Shown here: positions 37,261-46,251 of the stretch, piece by piece
How the letters are laid out: every line of letters begins with the position of its first letter
Numbering within the stretch: the stretch's first letter is position 1
Origin: Chitinophaga flava
GTDB taxonomy: Bacteria > Bacteroidota > Bacteroidia > Chitinophagales > Chitinophagaceae
DNA: 64,000 nucleotides
NCBI RefSeq assembly: GCF_003308995.1
Contig: NZ_QFFJ01000002.1
Span: 620,001 to 684,000 of the forward strand
Direction: 5' to 3'
Translations under genes and position numbers: made by a program
The notes under the pieces: model-generated
What the model saw: the letters and a program-made list of their open reading frames with translations, nothing else
The model's database searches: none
Told to the model about the DNA's origin: nothing

Positions 37261-39240
37261 ATGGCAATAAAACATTTCACTATAGGAAGCCTGTTGTTAT
37301 TGATGGCAGCAGGAATAAAAGCACAGGAGCAGAAATCGGTGCTGGCAATCGCCGATGAACATTATACCCGCTATGAATATAAACCTGCAGCCGTATTGTA
37401 TAGCAGACTGGCGGCGAAAAAGAATGTACAGCCGGAGGTGCTGAAAAAGCTGGCGCAGTGTTATCGTAAGATCAATGCTTATCAGGAGTCTGTTGACATC
37501 TTTCAAAGGATTGCGAGTCTCCCCGATGCACAGCCGGAAGACTTTCTTCACTATGCAGATGCCCTGAAGAGTATGGAACAATACGAAGCAGCCAAAACAC
37601 AATATACCCGCTATGCGGAGCTGTCAAAACACGATGTTGGCTTGCAACTGGCAGGATGTGACTCCGCATTGCTGTGGAAAGCTTTACCGGCCGCTTTTAA
37701 AGTAGTAAACAGAACAGAACTCAACACCGCCTCTTCTGATTGGGGCGCGGTCTGGTATGGAAATAAACTGGTGTTCAGCTCCGACAGTCTGCGATATACG
37801 ATGCTGGATCCGGGTACCAAACCTGGTCATAAAAAGTTTCCGGCAACAGACCGCCCATACCAGAAACTGTATTTTGTAGACACAGTTCAGGGCCAGCCAG
37901 CTGTGGCGCTGATACGGGGCATCGAAACTACGTTTAACCGATACCGTTTTCATATCGGCCCGGTTGCTTTTTCTGCCAGCCTGGATACAGCGTATCTAAC
38001 GGTTACCAACCCTGATCAGATCACGCATAAAAAGGAAAAATCAAAAACTTTATACGGTACCCGCAGGCTGCAATTGTTTATCAGCATAAAAAAAGATGGC
38101 AAATGGCAAACTCCTGAACCATTTACTTACAACAACCCTGAGGCATATTCGCTCGGACATGCCACACTGAGCAGGGATGGCCGTTATCTCTACTTTGCCA
38201 GCGATATGCCGGGAGGTATTGGTAAAACAGATATCTGGTACAGCGAAAAACAACAGGACGGTTCATGGGGCACACCGGCCAACTGTGGCCCTGTAATCAA
38301 CACCCCGGAAGAAGAAGCGTTTCCGGTAGTGAACGGACAACAGGAATTGCACTTCTCCAGCAAAGGCCATGTCGGTATGGGAAGTCTCGACATCTTCCTC
38401 ACAAAAGGTGCCGCCGGCAACTGGACGGCTCCTGTTAATATGCATTCCCCGGTTAATTCCGCCGGTGATGATTTCCTGCTGGAGCAGAAAGGTCCACAGT
38501 GGTTCTTTGCTTCCAACCGCCAGGGTGGGAAAGGAGAAGATGATATTTATTCTCTGGAGCAGTTAACTATTCCCGAGCCATACCAGGCAGCCAGCAAGCC
38601 AGTGAAGATATTGCAGACACTGGTGATGGACGCCCAAACCCGGAAACCACTGGAAGACGCGGTAGTAACGTTGTTCCATAAACGAAAAGAAATAAGTTGG
38701 ACGCAACAGGTGAATTCTGGCGGAAGAAATTATAATGTGCTGGAAGAAGCTGCGCCCTATATGGTGTTTGCTGCCAAGGATCGTTATGCTTCTTCAGCGA
38801 TGTATGTTTTCTCTTCTGATACGTTGTCTGCAGATACCCTTCGCGTAACACTTTATCTCACCAAAGAAACGCCATCAGTCAACGATGTGATAACACTACA
38901 AAACATCTATTACGACCGCGATAAATACGATATCCGTCCTGAGGCTTACCCAGTGCTGGATTCACTGGTAGCATTCATGTTACGTTATCCCAATATGAAA
39001 GTAGAAGTTGGTGCCCATACCGATAGCCGTGCCACAACTGCCTATAACCTGGAGTTATCCAACAACAGAGCTGCTGCAGTTGTCAACTATCTCATCAAAC
39101 ATGGGATAGCGGAAGAACGAATGCAGGCCAAAGGCTACGGTGAGTCAAAACTGGTGAACCGATGTGCAGATGGGGTAGAATGTTCTGAAGAAGAACATCA
39201 GGTGAATAGAAGAACAGAAATCCGGATATTGCGCAGATAA
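37261..39240 (+). CDS. OmpA-family protein with TPR and PD40 repeats (PorE-like)
   Basis: Periplasmic or outer-membrane-associated protein of 659 residues. A signal peptide (ends AAGIKAQ) is followed by TPR-like helices (about 20-135), WD40/PD40-type strands (about 230-430, with SRDGRYLYFASDMPGGIGKT and FFASNRQGGKGEDDIY), a carboxypeptidase-regulatory-like segment (about 455-540) and a C-terminal OmpA peptidoglycan-binding domain (about 545-658, with VEVGAHTDSRA and NNRAAAVVNYL). This architecture is found in proteins that link type IX components to peptidoglycan. It is the last gene of the adhesin/SprF/OmpA unit, which a strong terminator closes. Confidence 0.9.
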   Translation: MAIKHFTIGSLLLLMAAGIKAQEQKSVLAIADEHYTRYEYKPAAVLYSRLAAKKNVQPEVLKKLAQCYRKINAYQESVDIFQRIASLPDAQPEDFLHYADALKSMEQYEAAKTQYTRYAELSKHDVGLQLAGCDSALLWKALPAAFKVVNRTELNTASSDWGAVWYGNKLVFSSDSLRYTMLDPGTKPGHKKFPATDRPYQKLYFVDTVQGQPAVALIRGIETTFNRYRFHIGPVAFSASLDTAYLTVTNPDQITHKKEKSKTLYGTRRLQLFISIKKDGKWQTPEPFTYNNPEAYSLGHATLSRDGRYLYFASDMPGGIGKTDIWYSEKQQDGSWGTPANCGPVINTPEEEAFPVVNGQQELHFSSKGHVGMGSLDIFLTKGAAGNWTAPVNMHSPVNSAGDDFLLEQKGPQWFFASNRQGGKGEDDIYSLEQLTIPEPYQAASKPVKILQTLVMDAQTRKPLEDAVVTLFHKRKEISWTQQVNSGGRNYNVLEEAAPYMVFAAKDRYASSAMYVFSSDTLSADTLRVTLYLTKETPSVNDVITLQNIYYDRDKYDIRPEAYPVLDSLVAFMLRYPNMKVEVGAHTDSRATTAYNLELSNNRAAAVVNYLIKHGIAEERMQAKGYGESKLVNRCADGVECSEEEHQVNRRTEIRILRR

Positions 39241-39259
39241 CATGTTTGTATAAAAAAAT

Positions 39260-39296
39260 AAAGGAGCAAAGATTATTCTTTGCTCCTTTGTTTTTT
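39260..39296. terminator. Bidirectional intrinsic terminator
   Basis: A perfect 12-bp stem (39260-39271 with 39278-39289), six-base loop ATTATT, then a T-run on the plus strand and an A-run on the left. It lies between the convergent OmpA-domain gene and mutS and can serve both. Confidence 0.88.
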
Positions 39297-39308
39297 ATAA
39301 TCGTTTCA

Positions 39309-41918
39309 TTAGTTAATCATCTCCTTGATTTCACTCAGTTTAAGCAAGGCCTCCACCGGTGTCAGACGGTTGATGTCAACAGCGCCCAGTTTATCCCGGA
39401 TCTGCTGGAAGGTATCACTGTGTGCATCAAAAATATTGAGCTGCAGCTTTTGTGTAGGAGTCGCAATATTCTTGATGTTTTTCTGCAGGGAAGTATCGAT
39501 ATGTTTTTCTTCCAGGTTGGCCAGTACTTCGTTGGCTCTTTCTATCAGTTCGGGTGGCATGCCGGCCATGCGGGCCACATGAATACCGAAACTGTGACGG
39601 CTGCCGCCTGGTGCCAGTTTACGCAGGAAGATGATTTTATTGCCGGATTCCATATTGGTGATATGGAAGTTCTTCACTCTTTCATGTTTATTCTCCAGTT
39701 CATTCAACTCATGATAGTGGGTGGCGAACAGTGTTTTCGGACGATGGGTAGTCATATCATGCAGATATTCTACAATACTCCATGCAATGGAGATACCATC
39801 GTAGGTGCTGGTACCACGGCCTATTTCATCGAGTATGACCAGGCTGCGTGAGGTGATGGTATTGATGATGCTGGCTGTTTCATTCATCTCAACCATGAAG
39901 GTGGATTCGCCGCCACTCAGGTTATCAGAAGCGCCTACGCGGGTGAAGATCTTGTCGGTAAGCCCGATCTCTGCACTGGTGGCGGGTACAAAGCTACCCA
40001 TATGTGCCATGAGGGTGATGAGGGCGGTTTGCCGCAGCAGGGCCGATTTACCGCTCATGTTGGGACCTGTCAGGATGATGATCTGCTGATTGTCTTTGTT
40101 GAGCTGTATATCATTGGCTACATAAGCTTCTCCGGCAGGCAGTCCTTTTTCGATAACAGGGTGCCGGCCTTCACGGATGTCGAGCTGGTAACCGTCGGTG
40201 ATGACCGGACGACGGTATTTGTATTGTACGGCGTTCTGGGCAAAGCAGAGCAGACAGTCGAGTTGTGCGAAAGCCTGTGCATTGCGTTGTACCGGTTCAA
40301 TAAATGGTTGCAGGGCAGCCAGCAGTTCGTCAAACAGTCTTGTTTCCAGCGTCAGGATTTTGTCTTCGGCGCCGGTGATTTTTTCTTCGTATTCTTTCAG
40401 CTCCGGTGTGATATATCTTTCAGCGTTGGCTAAGGTCTGTTTGCGTATCCACGTATCGGGCACCTTGTTTTTGTGGGTGTTGGTCACTTCCAGGTAGTAG
40501 CCGAAAACGTTGTTGAAGGCTATCTTCAGGGAAGGGATGCCGGTGGCTTCGGATTCTTTCTGCTGTATTTGCAGCAGGAAGTCTTTGCCTTTGGTGGCGA
40601 TGCCGCGCAGTTCGTCCAGTTCGGCGTTCACGCCTTCGCGGATCACACCGCCCTTGTTAACCAGTACCGGCGGGTTTTCCATCACCTCATTCAGTATCTT
40701 GTTGAGGATAGGAGCGCAGGGATCCAGTTTTTCGTTGAGGCGTAACAGGTAGTCATTGTCGCTTTTGGAAAGCAGCTCCTGTACGGCCTGTACTTGTTCG
40801 AGAGAGTGGGCCAGCTGCATCACTTCCCGGGGATTGATCTTACGGAGTGGTATTTTGGATACCAGCCTTTCCAGGTCGCCGGTGAGTTTGAGGTGATGTG
40901 TCAGTGTTTTGGACAGTTCCGCTTCCTTGATGAAGAAGGCTACGGTGTCCAGCCGCTCATTGATCGGAGCGATGTCACGCAGGGGGAATACCAGCCAGCG
41001 TTTCAGCAGGCGGGCGCCCATCGGGGTGACGGTATTGTCGAGGACTTTGAGCAGGGTATGGCCGTTTTCCACGCTGCTGTTGAGCAGTTCCAGGTTGCGC
41101 ACGGTAAAGCGGTCCATCCAGAGGAAGTCTTCCTGGCTGATACGTTGCAGACGGGTGATATGCTGCAGGTTCGGATGTTCTGTGTCCTTCAGGTAGTGAA
41201 GGGTGGCGCCGGCCGCTATGATGGCTGTGTCCATGCCGTCTACACCGAAACCTTTCAGCGAGTGGGTTTGAAAATGTTTCAGTAGTATCTCTTCTGCATA
41301 AGTAGAAGTAAAGATCCACTCATCCAGGTTATAGGTATAAAAGCGGGAGCCGAAGGTGGCTTTAAAATGTTTCTGTTGCTGACGGGCAAACACTACTTCA
41401 GCCGGACGGAAGCTCTGCAGGAGTTTATCCACATATTCGGTACTGCCTTCGGCGATGATAAATTCGCCGGTGGAGATATCGAGGAAGGAAACGCCGGTAA
41501 TGTCTGCTCCGAAATGTACGGCGGCCAGGAAGTTGTTGCTGGTATTCTCCAGCAGTTTATCATTAACGGCCACGCCGGGGGTTACCATCTCCGTAACGCC
41601 GCGTTTGACAATGCCTTTTACTGTTTTCGGGTCTTCCAGCTGATCACAAACGGCCACACGGTGACCTGCTTTTACCAGCTTGTGAAGGTAGGTGTCGAGT
41701 GAATGATGGGGAAAGCCTGCCAGGTCTACATATGAAGCAGAGCCATTGGCCCTTTTGGTTAACACAATGCCCAGCACTCTGGACGCTATCACAGCGTCTT
41801 CATTAAAGGTTTCGTAAAAATCGCCTACACGGAACAATAGTACTGCATCCGGGTACTTATCCTTGATAGCCTTATGCTGTAGCATCAGTGGCGTTTCTTC
41901 TGATTTACTTTTTGCCAT
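39309..41918 (-). CDS. mutS: DNA mismatch repair protein MutS
   Basis: Mismatch-recognition ATPase of 869 residues. The N-terminal mismatch-binding domain has the FxE motif in RVGDFYETFNEDAV. The C-terminal ABC-type ATPase has Walker A GPNMSGKSALL (near residue 615), the signature region DNLSGGESTF and Walker B LVILDEIGRGTSTYDG, followed by LFATHYHEL. Length and order match MutS1 rather than MutS2. It is divergent from the rRNA/tRNA methyltransferase gene with only 46 bp between start codons, and convergent with the T9SS unit. Confidence 0.97.
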   Translation of the reverse strand: MAKSKSEETPLMLQHKAIKDKYPDAVLLFRVGDFYETFNEDAVIASRVLGIVLTKRANGSASYVDLAGFPHHSLDTYLHKLVKAGHRVAVCDQLEDPKTVKGIVKRGVTEMVTPGVAVNDKLLENTSNNFLAAVHFGADITGVSFLDISTGEFIIAEGSTEYVDKLLQSFRPAEVVFARQQQKHFKATFGSRFYTYNLDEWIFTSTYAEEILLKHFQTHSLKGFGVDGMDTAIIAAGATLHYLKDTEHPNLQHITRLQRISQEDFLWMDRFTVRNLELLNSSVENGHTLLKVLDNTVTPMGARLLKRWLVFPLRDIAPINERLDTVAFFIKEAELSKTLTHHLKLTGDLERLVSKIPLRKINPREVMQLAHSLEQVQAVQELLSKSDNDYLLRLNEKLDPCAPILNKILNEVMENPPVLVNKGGVIREGVNAELDELRGIATKGKDFLLQIQQKESEATGIPSLKIAFNNVFGYYLEVTNTHKNKVPDTWIRKQTLANAERYITPELKEYEEKITGAEDKILTLETRLFDELLAALQPFIEPVQRNAQAFAQLDCLLCFAQNAVQYKYRRPVITDGYQLDIREGRHPVIEKGLPAGEAYVANDIQLNKDNQQIIILTGPNMSGKSALLRQTALITLMAHMGSFVPATSAEIGLTDKIFTRVGASDNLSGGESTFMVEMNETASIINTITSRSLVILDEIGRGTSTYDGISIAWSIVEYLHDMTTHRPKTLFATHYHELNELENKHERVKNFHITNMESGNKIIFLRKLAPGGSRHSFGIHVARMAGMPPELIERANEVLANLEEKHIDTSLQKNIKNIATPTQKLQLNIFDAHSDTFQQIRDKLGAVDINRLTPVEALLKLSEIKEMIN

Positions 41919-41922
41919 GGCG

Positions 41923-41958
41923 CAAATATATAAAACTCATCCGATCCGGTTATCTTTG
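41923..41958. promoter_or_regulatory. Divergent -7 elements for mutS and the SpoU methyltransferase
   Basis: TATATTTG on the minus strand (41923-41930) and TATCTTTG on the plus strand (41951-41958) both match TAnnTTTG. They lie four and six bases from the mutS and methyltransferase start codons, so both mRNAs would be leaderless or nearly so. No matching -33 elements were found, so confidence is moderate. Confidence 0.4.
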
Positions 41959-41964
41959 CAGATC

Positions 41965-42510
41965 ATGAGAAAGTTAAGCATGGATGAACTGGGCCGTAAA
42001 ACGGTGGACGAGTTCAAGGCAGCAGATAAAACACCGCTGGTGCTGGTGTTGGATAATGTGCGCAGTATGCACAACGTTGGGTCGGTGTTCCGTACCGCAG
42101 ATGCCTTCCTGTTACAGGGCATCGTTTTATGTGGTTATACGCCCGTGCCACCCCACCGGGATATCAATAAAACTGCCCTCGGCGCCACCGAAACGGTGGA
42201 ATGGCAATATTTCCCCACTACTATGGAGGCTGTCAATGCCCTCAAATCCGCCGGATATCTTATAATAACTATAGAACAGGCCGCCGGTAGTGTGATGCTG
42301 GATGCTTTTGTTCCTCCTGTCAATCAGCCTGTGGCGCTCGTTTTCGGGAATGAAGTGAGCGGTGTGGATGCAGAAGTAATGAAGATGGCAGATGGCTGTA
42401 TCGAGATACCACAGTCCGGAATGAAACACTCCCTGAATATTTCTGTCAGCACTGGTATTGTGGTTTGGGATATCTTTGTAAAACTGCGGGCCGTTACAAA
42501 CCGTGGTTGA
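41965..42510 (+). CDS. SpoU/TrmH-family RNA 2'-O-ribose methyltransferase
   Basis: SAM-dependent methyltransferase of the SPOUT class, 181 residues from ATG 41965. A longer in-frame start (41863) lies inside mutS on the other strand and is rejected. Motif 1 is DNVRSMHNVGSVFRTADAF, motif 2 VALVFGNEVSGVD, and motif 3 CIEIPQSGMKHSLNISVSTG with the knot loop. The protein is short and has no N-terminal ribosomal L30-like domain, so it resembles TrmH or TrmL types acting on tRNA, but the target nucleotide cannot be decided. It is divergent from mutS, and a prenyltransferase gene follows after 47 bp. Confidence 0.92.
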   Translation: MRKLSMDELGRKTVDEFKAADKTPLVLVLDNVRSMHNVGSVFRTADAFLLQGIVLCGYTPVPPHRDINKTALGATETVEWQYFPTTMEAVNALKSAGYLIITIEQAAGSVMLDAFVPPVNQPVALVFGNEVSGVDAEVMKMADGCIEIPQSGMKHSLNISVSTGIVVWDIFVKLRAVTNRG

Positions 42511-42557
42511 TTTAAAAGAAAATAATTTATAAGAGCTGTTAGCTCAACTGCTTACAT

Positions 42558-43424
42558 ATGATTACTGCTATTAACAAGTATCTGTCACTGGTAAAGTTCA
42601 GCCATACCATCTTTGCCATGCCTTTTGCCCTGACGGGTTATTTTATGGCCACCACCAAAGGTGGGGGCAGCTTCAGCTGGACTACCTTCGGACTGGTGGT
42701 GCTTTGTATGGTGTTTGCCCGTAGTGCGGCCATGGCGTTCAACCGCTGGCTGGATACGGACATCGACAAACTCAACCCACGTACGGCCAAACGGGAAATA
42801 CCCGCCGGCGTGATCTCTCCGCAGAACGCCATGTTTTTCATCCTGATCAACGTGATGCTGTTCGTACTGACTACCTGGTTCATCAACCGTATCTGTTTTT
42901 TCCTGTCACCCGTTGCACTGCTGGTAGTGCTGGGATATAGTTATACCAAACGTTTTACAGCCTTGTGCCATATGGTGCTGGGGGTAGGGCTTTCACTGGC
43001 GCCAATCGGGGCTTATCTGGCCGTTACAGGTGAATTTGCCGTGCTGCCGGTACTGGTATCGGTGCTGGTACTTTGCTGGGTATCTGGTTTCGATATTATT
43101 TATTCCCTGCAGGATGAGGACTTCGACAAGTCACAGCAGCTGAATTCAATTCCGGCCTGGCTGGGTCTTTCCGGAGCCCTGCGTTTCTCCGAGCTGCTGC
43201 ATGTGGTGGCTGCTGCACTGGTGATCACCATCGGTATCACCGGTCATTATCACTGGCTGTTCTGGATAGGAGCCGCTGCATTCATATCCATGCTGGTGTC
43301 TCAGCACCTGCTGGTAAAGCCACACGACCTCAGCAAGGTGAATGTGATGTTTATGACGACTAACGGTATCGCCAGCGTGGTGTTTGCCATTTTTGTAATA
43401 GCAGATATGCTGCTGTTCTCCTAA
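42558..43424 (+). CDS. UbiA-like polyprenyltransferase (menaquinone pathway candidate)
   Basis: Integral membrane prenyltransferase of 288 residues with about eight hydrophobic segments. The first Asp-rich motif is NRWLDTDIDKLNPRTAKRE and the second is in YSLQDEDFDKSQQLNSIP, both required for Mg-diphosphate binding. The sequence style matches the 4-hydroxybenzoate octaprenyltransferase-like subgroup, which in Bacteroidota probably acts in menaquinone synthesis by the futalosine route (MqnP) rather than in ubiquinone synthesis. That assignment is inferred, since no other menaquinone genes are nearby. It lies between the methyltransferase and ruvX genes on the same strand with short gaps. Confidence 0.9.
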   Translation: MITAINKYLSLVKFSHTIFAMPFALTGYFMATTKGGGSFSWTTFGLVVLCMVFARSAAMAFNRWLDTDIDKLNPRTAKREIPAGVISPQNAMFFILINVMLFVLTTWFINRICFFLSPVALLVVLGYSYTKRFTALCHMVLGVGLSLAPIGAYLAVTGEFAVLPVLVSVLVLCWVSGFDIIYSLQDEDFDKSQQLNSIPAWLGLSGALRFSELLHVVAAALVITIGITGHYHWLFWIGAAAFISMLVSQHLLVKPHDLSKVNVMFMTTNGIASVVFAIFVIADMLLFS

Positions 43425-43445
43425 CCAAACAAACCACTCTATATT

Positions 43446-43859
43446 ATGGCACGTGTGATGGCAATAGATTATGGAAAAAAACGAACCGGACTGGCCGTGA
43501 CAGATCCGCTGCAGCTGATTGCCAGCGGACTCACCACTGTCCCTACCCATGAACTGGTCCCTTTCCTGAAAAAATATTTTGCCACTGAAGAAGTGGAGAT
43601 GATGATCATCGGAGAGCCCAAAAATCTGGATGGTAATGATACCCACGCCACCCCACTGGTGGCAGAATGTATCCGGGTACTCCAGAAGAACTTCCCTCAT
43701 ATTCCTGTCAAAAAAGTAGACGAACGCTTTACCTCCCGTATGGCTTTTCAGAGTATGATCGATAGCGGACTGAAGAAAAAGGACCGCCAGAATAAAGGCC
43801 TGGTCGATGAAATCAGCGCCACTATTATTCTACAGGAATATTTACAGAATAAAATGTAA
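43446..43859 (+). CDS. ruvX: Putative pre-16S rRNA nuclease (YqgF/RuvX)
   Basis: RNase H-fold nuclease of 137 residues, the normal length for the family, thought to process the 5' end of 16S rRNA. The first catalytic Asp is in MAIDYGKKRTGLAVTD, the central acidic residue follows in IGEPKNLDG, and the last is in VDERFTSRMA. The C-terminus contains the conserved DEISATIILQEYL helix. The gene lies 21 bp after the prenyltransferase and 114 bp before def, which has its own promoter element. Confidence 0.95.
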   Translation: MARVMAIDYGKKRTGLAVTDPLQLIASGLTTVPTHELVPFLKKYFATEEVEMMIIGEPKNLDGNDTHATPLVAECIRVLQKNFPHIPVKKVDERFTSRMAFQSMIDSGLKKKDRQNKGLVDEISATIILQEYLQNKM

Positions 43860-43936
43860 ATACTTTTTCATTTAAATAATTTATAATTTGATAAGAGGAG
43901 AACCCTTGCTGCCATGACCCTTTGGGGCAAATGTTG

Positions 43937-43944
43937 TACCTTTG
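43937..43944 (+). promoter_or_regulatory. -7 promoter element of def
   Basis: TACCTTTG, an exact TAnnTTTG match, 29 bp before the def ATG in the gap after ruvX. No good -33 partner was seen. Confidence 0.45.
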
Positions 43945-43973
43945 CAGATTAAATAAAAACTAAGAACTACATC

Positions 43974-44552
43974 ATGATATTGCCAATAGTAGCTTATGGG
44001 CACCCGGTGCTGAGGAAAGTAGCAGATGATATCACGCCCGACTATCCCAATCTGAAAGAGTTGATCGCAAATATGTGGGAAACCATGTATGGCTCCAATG
44101 GAGTAGGTGTTGCAGCTCCACAGATAAATAAGTCTATCCGCTTGTTTGTGGTAGACAGCAAACAAATCATCGACAATCTGGAAGATGATGAAAAGAACGA
44201 TTATCCTGGAGATAATGGTATAAAGGAAGTGTTTATCAACGCACAAATCGTTGAAACCGGCGGAAAGGAATGGGCTTATAACGAAGGCTGTCTGAGCATT
44301 CCCAAAGTAAGGGAAGATGTGAACAGGGCAGAGACAGTGACTCTTTCTTATGTGAACGAAAATTTTGAGCCACAGCAAAAAACGTTTACCGGTGTTACCG
44401 CCCGTGTGATCCTGCACGAATACGACCACATCGATGGTAAGCTGTTCATCGACCACCTGAAGCCGCTGAAACGCAGAATGTTAAAGAGTAAGCTCGAAGA
44501 TATAACCAAAGGAAAAGTAAGGGTAGACTACAAAATGACGTTTCCTAAATAG
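43974..44552 (+). CDS. def: Peptide deformylase
   Basis: Fe/Zn metallohydrolase of 192 residues that removes the N-formyl group from new proteins. All three family motifs are intact: GVGVAAPQI (near residue 45), EGCLSIP with the metal-binding Cys (near 104) and HEYDHIDG with two metal-binding His and the catalytic Glu (near 147). A 10-residue acidic insertion between motifs 1 and 2 (ESDDEKND-like, near 70-80) is common in Bacteroidota. The gene stands alone, with its own -7 element and an ECF sigma gene downstream. Confidence 0.96.
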   Translation: MILPIVAYGHPVLRKVADDITPDYPNLKELIANMWETMYGSNGVGVAAPQINKSIRLFVVDSKQIIDNLEDDEKNDYPGDNGIKEVFINAQIVETGGKEWAYNEGCLSIPKVREDVNRAETVTLSYVNENFEPQQKTFTGVTARVILHEYDHIDGKLFIDHLKPLKRRMLKSKLEDITKGKVRVDYKMTFPK

Positions 44553-44622
44553 GAAATAATTTTGTAATGTAAAGAAAACCCATTATTTTGGTATTGTAAA
44601 GATTAACGCATCCGTATCCATT

Positions 44623-45174
44623 TTGGGAACTACCGTATCATATACTGAAATAGAGCTCATTCAAGGACTTCAGGCCAGGGATGAAAAATTATTCAGTTAT
44701 TTATATGACCATTATTCACCCGCGTTATATGGGGTAGCGCTCAAAATAGTTACGGATGATGCTTCCGCAGGAGATGTACTCCAGGAAGTGTTCATCAAGA
44801 TCTGGAAAAATATTGACCGATACGATCCCACCAAAGGCCGCCTATTTACCTGGATGCTTAATATTGCCAGGAACACCGCTATCGATAGTCTGCGATCTAA
44901 AGCGCACAAACTTGATCAGAAAGTACAGGATGTAACCAGCACCAATCTGATGTATGAACCGCAACTGGCCGTACACCTCTCCGTAGACCACCTTGGATTA
45001 ACGAAAGTAATTGAAGGTCTTCCCAAAGACCAGCGTATTATTATCGATCTCGCCTACTTCAAAGGTTGTACACAGGAAGAAATAGCCAAAACACTGGACA
45101 TACCGCTGGGTACAGTGAAAACCAGAATGCGCAATGCGATTATGCAGTTGAGAATCCTACTAAAACAATTATAA
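44623..45174 (+). CDS. ECF sigma factor, first of two tandem paralogues
   Basis: Sigma-70-family factor of 183 residues. Region 2 (about 25-90) contains LFSYLYDHYSPALYG and LQEVFIKIWKNI. Region 4 (about 125-180) contains CTQEEIAKTLDIPLGTVKTR. The only upstream start in frame is TTG at 44623, since the first internal ATG would remove region 2, so a TTG start is deduced. Six bases separate it from its anti-sigma partner, which starts with GTG. It is clearly paralogous to the sigma factor at 46252. The RskA-type partner suggests control by an envelope signal rather than by a SusC receptor. Confidence 0.92.
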   Translation: MGTTVSYTEIELIQGLQARDEKLFSYLYDHYSPALYGVALKIVTDDASAGDVLQEVFIKIWKNIDRYDPTKGRLFTWMLNIARNTAIDSLRSKAHKLDQKVQDVTSTNLMYEPQLAVHLSVDHLGLTKVIEGLPKDQRIIIDLAYFKGCTQEEIAKTLDIPLGTVKTRMRNAIMQLRILLKQL

Positions 45175-45180
45175 CATAAA

Positions 45181-46056
45181 GTGGATGTACAACGTTACAT
45201 ATCATCCGGTATTCTAGAGAGTTATGTGTTTGGCCTTCTGCCTGAATCAGAACAGGGAGAAGTGGAAACCATTGCTGAACAGTACCCTCAGGTGAAAGCT
45301 GCCGTACAGGCTTTGCTGTTTGACCGGGAGAAGTTTGTGCAGTTGTATGCCATCGCGCCTCCTCCCGGAATAAAAGACCGGCTCCTCAACATTCTGCAGG
45401 AAGAAGATACACCGGAAGGAAATATCATCCTTCCCCAGGAACTGCGCGACCCCGCTCTCCCTTCTTCCAAAGAAACACCGGTAAAAAAAATGTCCGGTCG
45501 TAAAACAGCAACAGACCGCATCTGGAAATATGTCGCCGCTGCCATCATCGCATTATTTATCGGTAGTTTAATCCTGAACTTTATCTTCTTCCAGGGATCT
45601 ACTGATTATAAAAGCCGCTATGAATCGCTGATCGCTGCCAAACAAAAACTGGACGGCGAAAAGGAAAACCAGTCACTGACCGCTCACGCAGAGCTGCAGA
45701 AAGAACTGGACATGCTCAAAGATCCCGCTTTCAAATGGATTAAAATAGAAGGCGCTGGCGCCAATGCAGGACAAGTAATTACCGTATGCTGGAACCCCGT
45801 TTCCCATGCGCTTTTCCTGATAGCACAGGTAATGCCTTTACCTCCTGTCGGAAAACAATATCAGTTGTGGGTTATCCGCAATAAAAAACTGGTGGATGCT
45901 GGTATCTTCCAGAGTGGTGCTCCGCTTGCTCAGAAAATACAACATATGAAGCCGGTGGAATCAGCCGAAGGCTTTGCTGTTACCCTGGAAAAGGCCGGTG
46001 GCAGCACCGATCCCAGTATGGACCAGGTACAGCTGTCAGTTAAAATACAGAAATAG
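45181..46056 (+). CDS. Anti-sigma factor, RskA-like, first of two paralogues
   Basis: Membrane anti-sigma factor of 291 residues starting with GTG. The cytoplasmic N-terminal part (1-110) resembles anti-sigma-K zinc-less domains (YISSGILESYVFGLLPESEQ). One transmembrane helix (about 119-139, AAAIIALFIGSLILNFIFF) is followed by a coiled stretch and a C-terminal RskA-type domain (about 190-290) with PVGKQYQLWVIRNKKLVDAG. It lies immediately after its sigma gene and would sequester that factor. Such systems often respond to redox or envelope cues, but the signal here is unknown. Confidence 0.9.
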   Translation: MDVQRYISSGILESYVFGLLPESEQGEVETIAEQYPQVKAAVQALLFDREKFVQLYAIAPPPGIKDRLLNILQEEDTPEGNIILPQELRDPALPSSKETPVKKMSGRKTATDRIWKYVAAAIIALFIGSLILNFIFFQGSTDYKSRYESLIAAKQKLDGEKENQSLTAHAELQKELDMLKDPAFKWIKIEGAGANAGQVITVCWNPVSHALFLIAQVMPLPPVGKQYQLWVIRNKKLVDAGIFQSGAPLAQKIQHMKPVESAEGFAVTLEKAGGSTDPSMDQVQLSVKIQK

Positions 46057-46173
46057 TAAGGACTTGTAACTTGTTATAAACTTTATCCGTAACTTACCGG
46101 AATTACCGAAAATACCCCGTTAGACCATTAGGAACACGCTCGATACGATTTAACCTTACCAGTCATGTAGCCT

Positions 46174-46202
46174 TTTGATTACTCAGAAGCAGGATACGTT
46201 TG
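46174..46202 (+). promoter_or_regulatory. Promoter for the second sigma/anti-sigma pair
   Basis: TTTG (46174-46177), 17 bases, then TACGTTTG (46195-46202) fit the Bacteroidota consensus. Transcription from about 46207 supports translation from the TTG at 46252. Confidence 0.5.
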
Positions 46203-46251
46203 TCTGTGGATATCATCGTACAATTAAAAAACAAATATCAACCATACTTAT

